Positions 5,851-8,304 of a DNA stretch of 8,304 bases are shown piece after piece. A program made the position numbers and the translations under genes. Source of the DNA: Gammaproteobacteria bacterium (GTDB lineage: Bacteria; Pseudomonadota; Gammaproteobacteria; J113); contig RFJX01000003.1 in the NCBI GenBank assembly GCA_003694425.1, positions 1 through 8,304 on the forward strand, in the 5' to 3' direction. The notes under the pieces were generated by a model. The model did no database searches, had not been told where the DNA came from, and saw nothing but the letters and a program-made list of their open reading frames with translations. How positions within the stretch are numbered: the first letter of the stretch is position 1; each line of letters begins with the position of its first letter.

Positions 5851-5878
5851 TCACCACGGAGACACGGAGATCACGGAG
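5851..5878 (+). repeat. Repeat copy E, carrying the Shine-Dalgarno-like sequence of the exonuclease gene
   Basis: TCACCACGGAGACACGGAG followed by ATCACGGAG; three exact CACGGAG boxes. Its outer end on the minus strand is CCGTGGTGA, which contributes five of the six bases of GGTGAG just before ATG 5843. Confidence 0.85.
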
Positions 5879-6014
5879 CATCCTGCAGAACACTGAAGTG
5901 CAGAATATGGGAGGTAACCGGCTTCCGGGCATGGACAGTGATCAGGACCTTCGCTTCCAAACCCTGCCCATTCTCCGCCACCCGATTTTGTGGAAAACGA
6001 TACAATCTGCATCC

Positions 6015-6042
6015 CTCCGTGACCTCCGTGTCTCCGTGGTGA
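6015..6042 (-). repeat. Repeat copy F, just after the DUF1318 gene
   Basis: On the minus strand it reads TCACCACGGAGACACGGAG followed by GTCACGGAG; three exact CACGGAG boxes. It starts 9 bases after the stop codon at 6052-6054. Confidence 0.85.
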
Positions 6043-6051
6043 TTTTCTGCT

Positions 6052-6666
6052 TCACTTGCGCTGCCAGGCGCCCCGGCTGTCCTGGTACCACCAGCCGGAC
6101 GGGGCGTTGGCGACCCAGCGCTGGGCGAAGACGCGGCGGATCTCGGGCTCCCACTCGGGGTGGCCGTTGGCGCGCGCGACCTCCGCGTAGAGGGCGTTGC
6201 GATCGCGATTCTCCTGGGCGATGAGCTGCTTGACCCGGTTGCGGTCGCGCAGCGGCACCACCGAGGGGTCGCGCAGGGTGATGAGGCCGTCACGTGTCAT
6301 CCCCACCGCCCCCTTGCCGTACCAGGGCACCAGCTGGCGGTGACGCGCCTCCATGGCGGCCTTGAGCCGGTTGATGGCCGGGGTGGAGATGTTGATGTCG
6401 AGGGTGTCGGCAAGGGCCGCCGGCACCAGCAGGTCCAGCAGCCGGATCAGCCCCGACTGCGGCTCCCCCGCAGGGGGCGGCAGGGGCTCCGCCTGCTCCC
6501 CGGCCGGTGGGGGCTGTGTCTCCTTGCCGGTCTCGCCGTAGACGTCGCGGATGAAACGGTCGGCGGCGCGCTCGGCGGCGGCGGCGGGGAAATAGACATT
6601 GACCGTGACGCAGGCCGCCAGCATCGTGAGCAGGGCGACGAGGGACAGTGGGCGGGAGCGGCGCAT
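6052..6666 (-). CDS. DUF1318 (YdbL-like) lipoprotein
   Basis: The 204-residue protein has a lipoprotein signal with a MLAAC lipobox (Cys19), then CVTVNVYFPAAAAERAADRFI (19-39), which is characteristic of gammaproteobacterial DUF1318 lipoproteins. A proline-rich linker follows, with PPPAGE twice (52-57 and 63-68). The DUF1318 domain proper covers about 90-200: DINISTPAI (90-98), LKAAMEARHRQL (101-112), GAVGMTRDGLI (119-129), VPLRDRNRVKQLIAQENRDRN (137-157), RANGHPEW (165-172) and the end FAQRWVANAPSGWWYQD. In E. coli, YdbL is a small periplasmic partner of the YdbH-YnbE intermembrane bridge, a suspected phospholipid route to the outer membrane. Here the protein is longer and lipid-anchored. 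Start at ATG 6666 is supported by AGGAGG 7 bases upstream on the minus strand. It follows the YdbH-like gene by 61 bases in the same direction. Confidence 0.88.
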   Translation of the reverse strand: MRRSRPLSLVALLTMLAACVTVNVYFPAAAAERAADRFIRDVYGETGKETQPPPAGEQAEPLPPPAGEPQSGLIRLLDLLVPAALADTLDINISTPAINRLKAAMEARHRQLVPWYGKGAVGMTRDGLITLRDPSVVPLRDRNRVKQLIAQENRDRNALYAEVARANGHPEWEPEIRRVFAQRWVANAPSGWWYQDSRGAWQRK

Positions 6667-6673
6667 GGATTCT

Positions 6674-6679
6674 CCTCCT
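6674..6679 (-). promoter_or_regulatory. Strong ribosome binding site of the DUF1318 gene
   Basis: AGGAGG on the minus strand, in AGGAGGAG, about 7 bases before ATG 6666. It is the strongest Shine-Dalgarno sequence in the window and suggests high translation of this lipoprotein. Confidence 0.7.
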
Positions 6680-6727
6680 GCAGTTGGTTGCTCTTGTCCT
6701 GTTGGAACCCGGGAAGCGCGGTCCGGT

Positions 6728-8304
6728 TCAGCGGATCACGGGGCCGTTGCCCCGGGCGATGGACCGGAGCCGGTCCACCAGCAGCGTCCAGTCGACCTCG
6801 CGATTGTAGCCGATGATGTCGATCCAGGGGGGCAGGAGGCCGTGGCGGAGGATGTAATAGCCCTTCGGCGCCGGCATCACCCCGTCCATCTCGCACACCC
6901 CCCGGCGCAGCCGGCAACGGATCCCGATGCGGTCGTAGGAGAAGGTCTGGAACAGCCCGAGCAGCTCCCTGGAGATCGGGTTGACGCTCATCCCGCCCCC
7001 GATCCGGGTCAGGTTCTCCACCGCCTTCTGGCTGATCCGCCTGCGCCCCCGGTAGTCTTCCGGGGTCGCGAACCAGGCGTCGAACGAGACCGGCTCCCAG
7101 GCCTGCAGATGCAGGTCACGGATGGCGCCGTCCAGCCTTCCCTCGATCTCGCCGAAGGCGAAGGTCCCGGTCAGCAGCTTCAGGTCGAGGTCGTGGAACA
7201 GGATGTCGGCCGTGAGTTCCGGCACCGGGTCGAACAGCCCCCGGATCCGGAGCCCGCGGATCTCTATGCGCCCGTCGAAGGCGCGGGCGATGAGGGGGCC
7301 GGCAATGGTCAGTTCGCCCTGCGCGTAACGCAGCCCCGGCACCTCACCGGCCAGGGTGCCGGCGAAGATCGGCCAGCCGAGGGCGTGACAGAGCTCCTGC
7401 AGGGAGAGCGGTTCCAGGAGGACGTCCGTCTCCAGCGCGAAGGCGGGAGTGAAGAGCCCTTCCACCTTCAGCGACTGCAGCCGCAGGGCGCCGTCGAACA
7501 GGGGGATCCGGACGGGCCGCTCCAGCCGCAGACCTCCGGAAAGGGCCTGGAAGGGGAGCTGAGCCGCTCCGAAATCGAGCCGGTAGAGGGAAAAACCCTC
7601 CCAGCGCAGACGGGAGTGCGGGGCCGTCCCGGATCCGGCCAGGTGGGCCTCGCCCTCGAGTCCGGCGAGGGCGAAGCGGCCCGCCCGGTCCTGCAGGTGG
7701 ACCGCAGAGGGGGACAGATCCAGAACGCGCAGGCGGCCGTCGTGCCAGCGCAGCCTCACCCCCGCGTCGCCCGCCACCTCCAGGTCGCCGAAGGGGGTGC
7801 CGAGGAGGAGCGGCTGCAGATAGTTGCGATAGAGCGGGAGCAGGGCGAGCCGCCCGCTCTCGAGTTCCAGGTGGTGGAGCGCCGGGACCGGTCCCAGGGT
7901 GAGGTCGAGGCGGGCGTCGATCCGGCCCATGGAGGCATCGTCGAGCTGGAGCCGGCGCAGCTCGAGGCGTTGCCTCGGGTGCTGCCAGCCCCCCTCCACG
8001 CGGAGCGTGATCCCGTCCCCCTTCGGCTCCAGGGTGAAGCCGGGGGCGATCCCGCCGACGGTGAAGCCCGGCTCCAGATAGACGGCCCCGCCCTCGAGGT
8101 GCAGATCGAGGTGGCCCTCCAGCCCCTCCGGGGAGAGGGTGACGCCGGCCTCTGCCCTGGCCGTCAGGGCCTCGGCCACGTTGCGCCCGTTGAAGGAGAC
8201 CTCGCGGAACCGGCCCTCCATCCCGGCCTCCCGGAGCGCGTCTCCCTCACCGGCGAGGGAGAGGCGGCCGCGGAAGCTGCCGGTGAGCGCCTCCACGCCA
8301 AGGA
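6728..8304 (-). CDS. YdbH/AsmA-like intermembrane transport protein, C-terminal part (start outside window)
   Basis: About 525 residues are visible and the frame stays open to the right edge, so the N-terminus is outside the window; the GTG at 8294-8296 is only an internal codon. The sequence is a long run of alternating short beta strands with little helix (LEGHLDLHLEGGAVYL, FGDLEVAGDAGVRLRW, GELTIAGPLIARAFDGRIEI), typical of AsmA/TamB/YdbH-type beta-groove proteins. The C-terminal region has YDRIGIRCRLRRGVCEMDG, PAPKGYYILRHGLLPPWID and IIGYNREVDWTLLVDRL, a pattern I associate with YdbH-like proteins of gammaproteobacteria. YdbH is anchored in the inner membrane and its groove is thought to pass phospholipids toward the outer membrane. 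The following DUF1318 gene supports the call, as ydbH and ydbL belong to one operon in E. coli. Another AsmA-like clade remains possible. Confidence 0.72.
   Translation of the reverse strand, partial: LGVEALTGSFRGRLSLAGEGDALREAGMEGRFREVSFNGRNVAEALTARAEAGVTLSPEGLEGHLDLHLEGGAVYLEPGFTVGGIAPGFTLEPKGDGITLRVEGGWQHPRQRLELRRLQLDDASMGRIDARLDLTLGPVPALHHLELESGRLALLPLYRNYLQPLLLGTPFGDLEVAGDAGVRLRWHDGRLRVLDLSPSAVHLQDRAGRFALAGLEGEAHLAGSGTAPHSRLRWEGFSLYRLDFGAAQLPFQALSGGLRLERPVRIPLFDGALRLQSLKVEGLFTPAFALETDVLLEPLSLQELCHALGWPIFAGTLAGEVPGLRYAQGELTIAGPLIARAFDGRIEIRGLRIRGLFDPVPELTADILFHDLDLKLLTGTFAFGEIEGRLDGAIRDLHLQAWEPVSFDAWFATPEDYRGRRRISQKAVENLTRIGGGMSVNPISRELLGLFQTFSYDRIGIRCRLRRGVCEMDGVMPAPKGYYILRHGLLPPWIDIIGYNREVDWTLLVDRLRSIARGNGPVIR

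Larger units (their letters stand above)
5851..6042. repeat. Paired-repeat unit 3 (28-bp near-perfect inverted arms, 136-base core)
   Basis: Arms at 5851-5878 and 6015-6042 match at 27 of 28 positions after reverse complementation. The one difference (A5870 against C6023 on the plus strand) becomes a G-U wobble in minus-strand RNA, the direction of the flanking genes, so the transcript could form an unbroken 28-bp helix. This is the best-preserved unit and probably the youngest or the one under strongest pairing constraint. No transposase gene is nearby. Confidence 0.8.
5844..6051. other. Spacer between the DUF1318 and exonuclease genes, almost entirely repeat unit 3
   Basis: Of 208 bases, 192 belong to paired-repeat unit 3. 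Only 7 bases separate it from the exonuclease start codon and 9 from the DUF1318 stop codon. The core contains the small motif TGCAGAA twice (5884-5890 and 5899-5905), flanking CACTGAAGTG. No coding signal and no convincing promoter was found. Confidence 0.7.

Noticed and set aside
5851..6042. Insertion sequence or transposase-bearing element
   Set aside because: The 136-base core is too short for a transposase; no target duplication could be recognised. It was recorded as a repeat unit.
3705..6224. Very long plus-strand open frame (about 839 codons) opposite rlmD and the exonuclease gene
   Set aside because: It is antisense to two genes with complete catalytic motifs, crosses a repeat unit, and its translation is a low-complexity His/Gln/Val/Gly-rich string typical of shadows in GC-rich DNA.
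6052..6666. Simple ynbE-ydbL gene fusion as a definite event
   Set aside because: Lipidated DUF1318 proteins with the same N-terminus seem widespread in gammaproteobacteria, so a recent fusion in this genome cannot be claimed; kept only as a functional hypothesis.

Overview
The window reads as a high-GC gammaproteobacterial chromosome segment. Halophilic or sulfur-oxidising Chromatiales/Ectothiorhodospiraceae would fit, but that is an inference from base composition, gene families and gene order; no rRNA or other taxonomic marker is present. It carries envelope and housekeeping genes with no phage, transposase, CRISPR array, tRNA or rRNA.

Layout. At the left edge is the last part of a plus-strand CDS that looks like the HtpX membrane protease. 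It is followed by a plus-strand SurA/PpiC-type periplasmic peptidyl-prolyl isomerase. A perfect 12-bp hairpin separates this from a long run of minus-strand genes. Read in the direction of transcription (right to left), these are: a 5'-truncated YdbH/AsmA-like protein, a DUF1318 (YdbL-like) lipoprotein, a PolB-like 3'-5' exonuclease, the 23S rRNA methyltransferase RlmD (TTG start), a family 5 solute-binding lipoprotein, and a small L,D-transpeptidase whose ATG overlaps the stop of the binding-protein gene.

The most unusual structure is a set of six ~28-bp repeats, each with three CACRGAG-like units spaced 8-9 bases. They are arranged as three head-to-head inverted pairs enclosing unrelated, less GC-rich cores of about 64, 204 and 136 bases. 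The three units fill almost all of the two large spacers of the minus-strand gene run. Each touches a gene: one arm encodes part of the signal peptide of the solute-binding lipoprotein, one begins directly after the rlmD stop codon, and one carries the only Shine-Dalgarno-like sequence of the exonuclease gene. In the third unit the two arms would form a 28-bp helix in the mRNA, interrupted only by a G-U wobble.

Functionally, most genes concern the cell envelope: protease, periplasmic chaperone/isomerase, intermembrane lipid-transport module, binding lipoprotein and peptidoglycan cross-linking enzyme. The exonuclease and RlmD are the nucleic-acid genes. I see no complete new defence or biosynthetic system. 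The best candidates for new biology are the paired repeats co-opted at gene boundaries, the ydbH-ydbL-like pair without a separate ynbE, and the coupled binding protein/L,D-transpeptidase pair.
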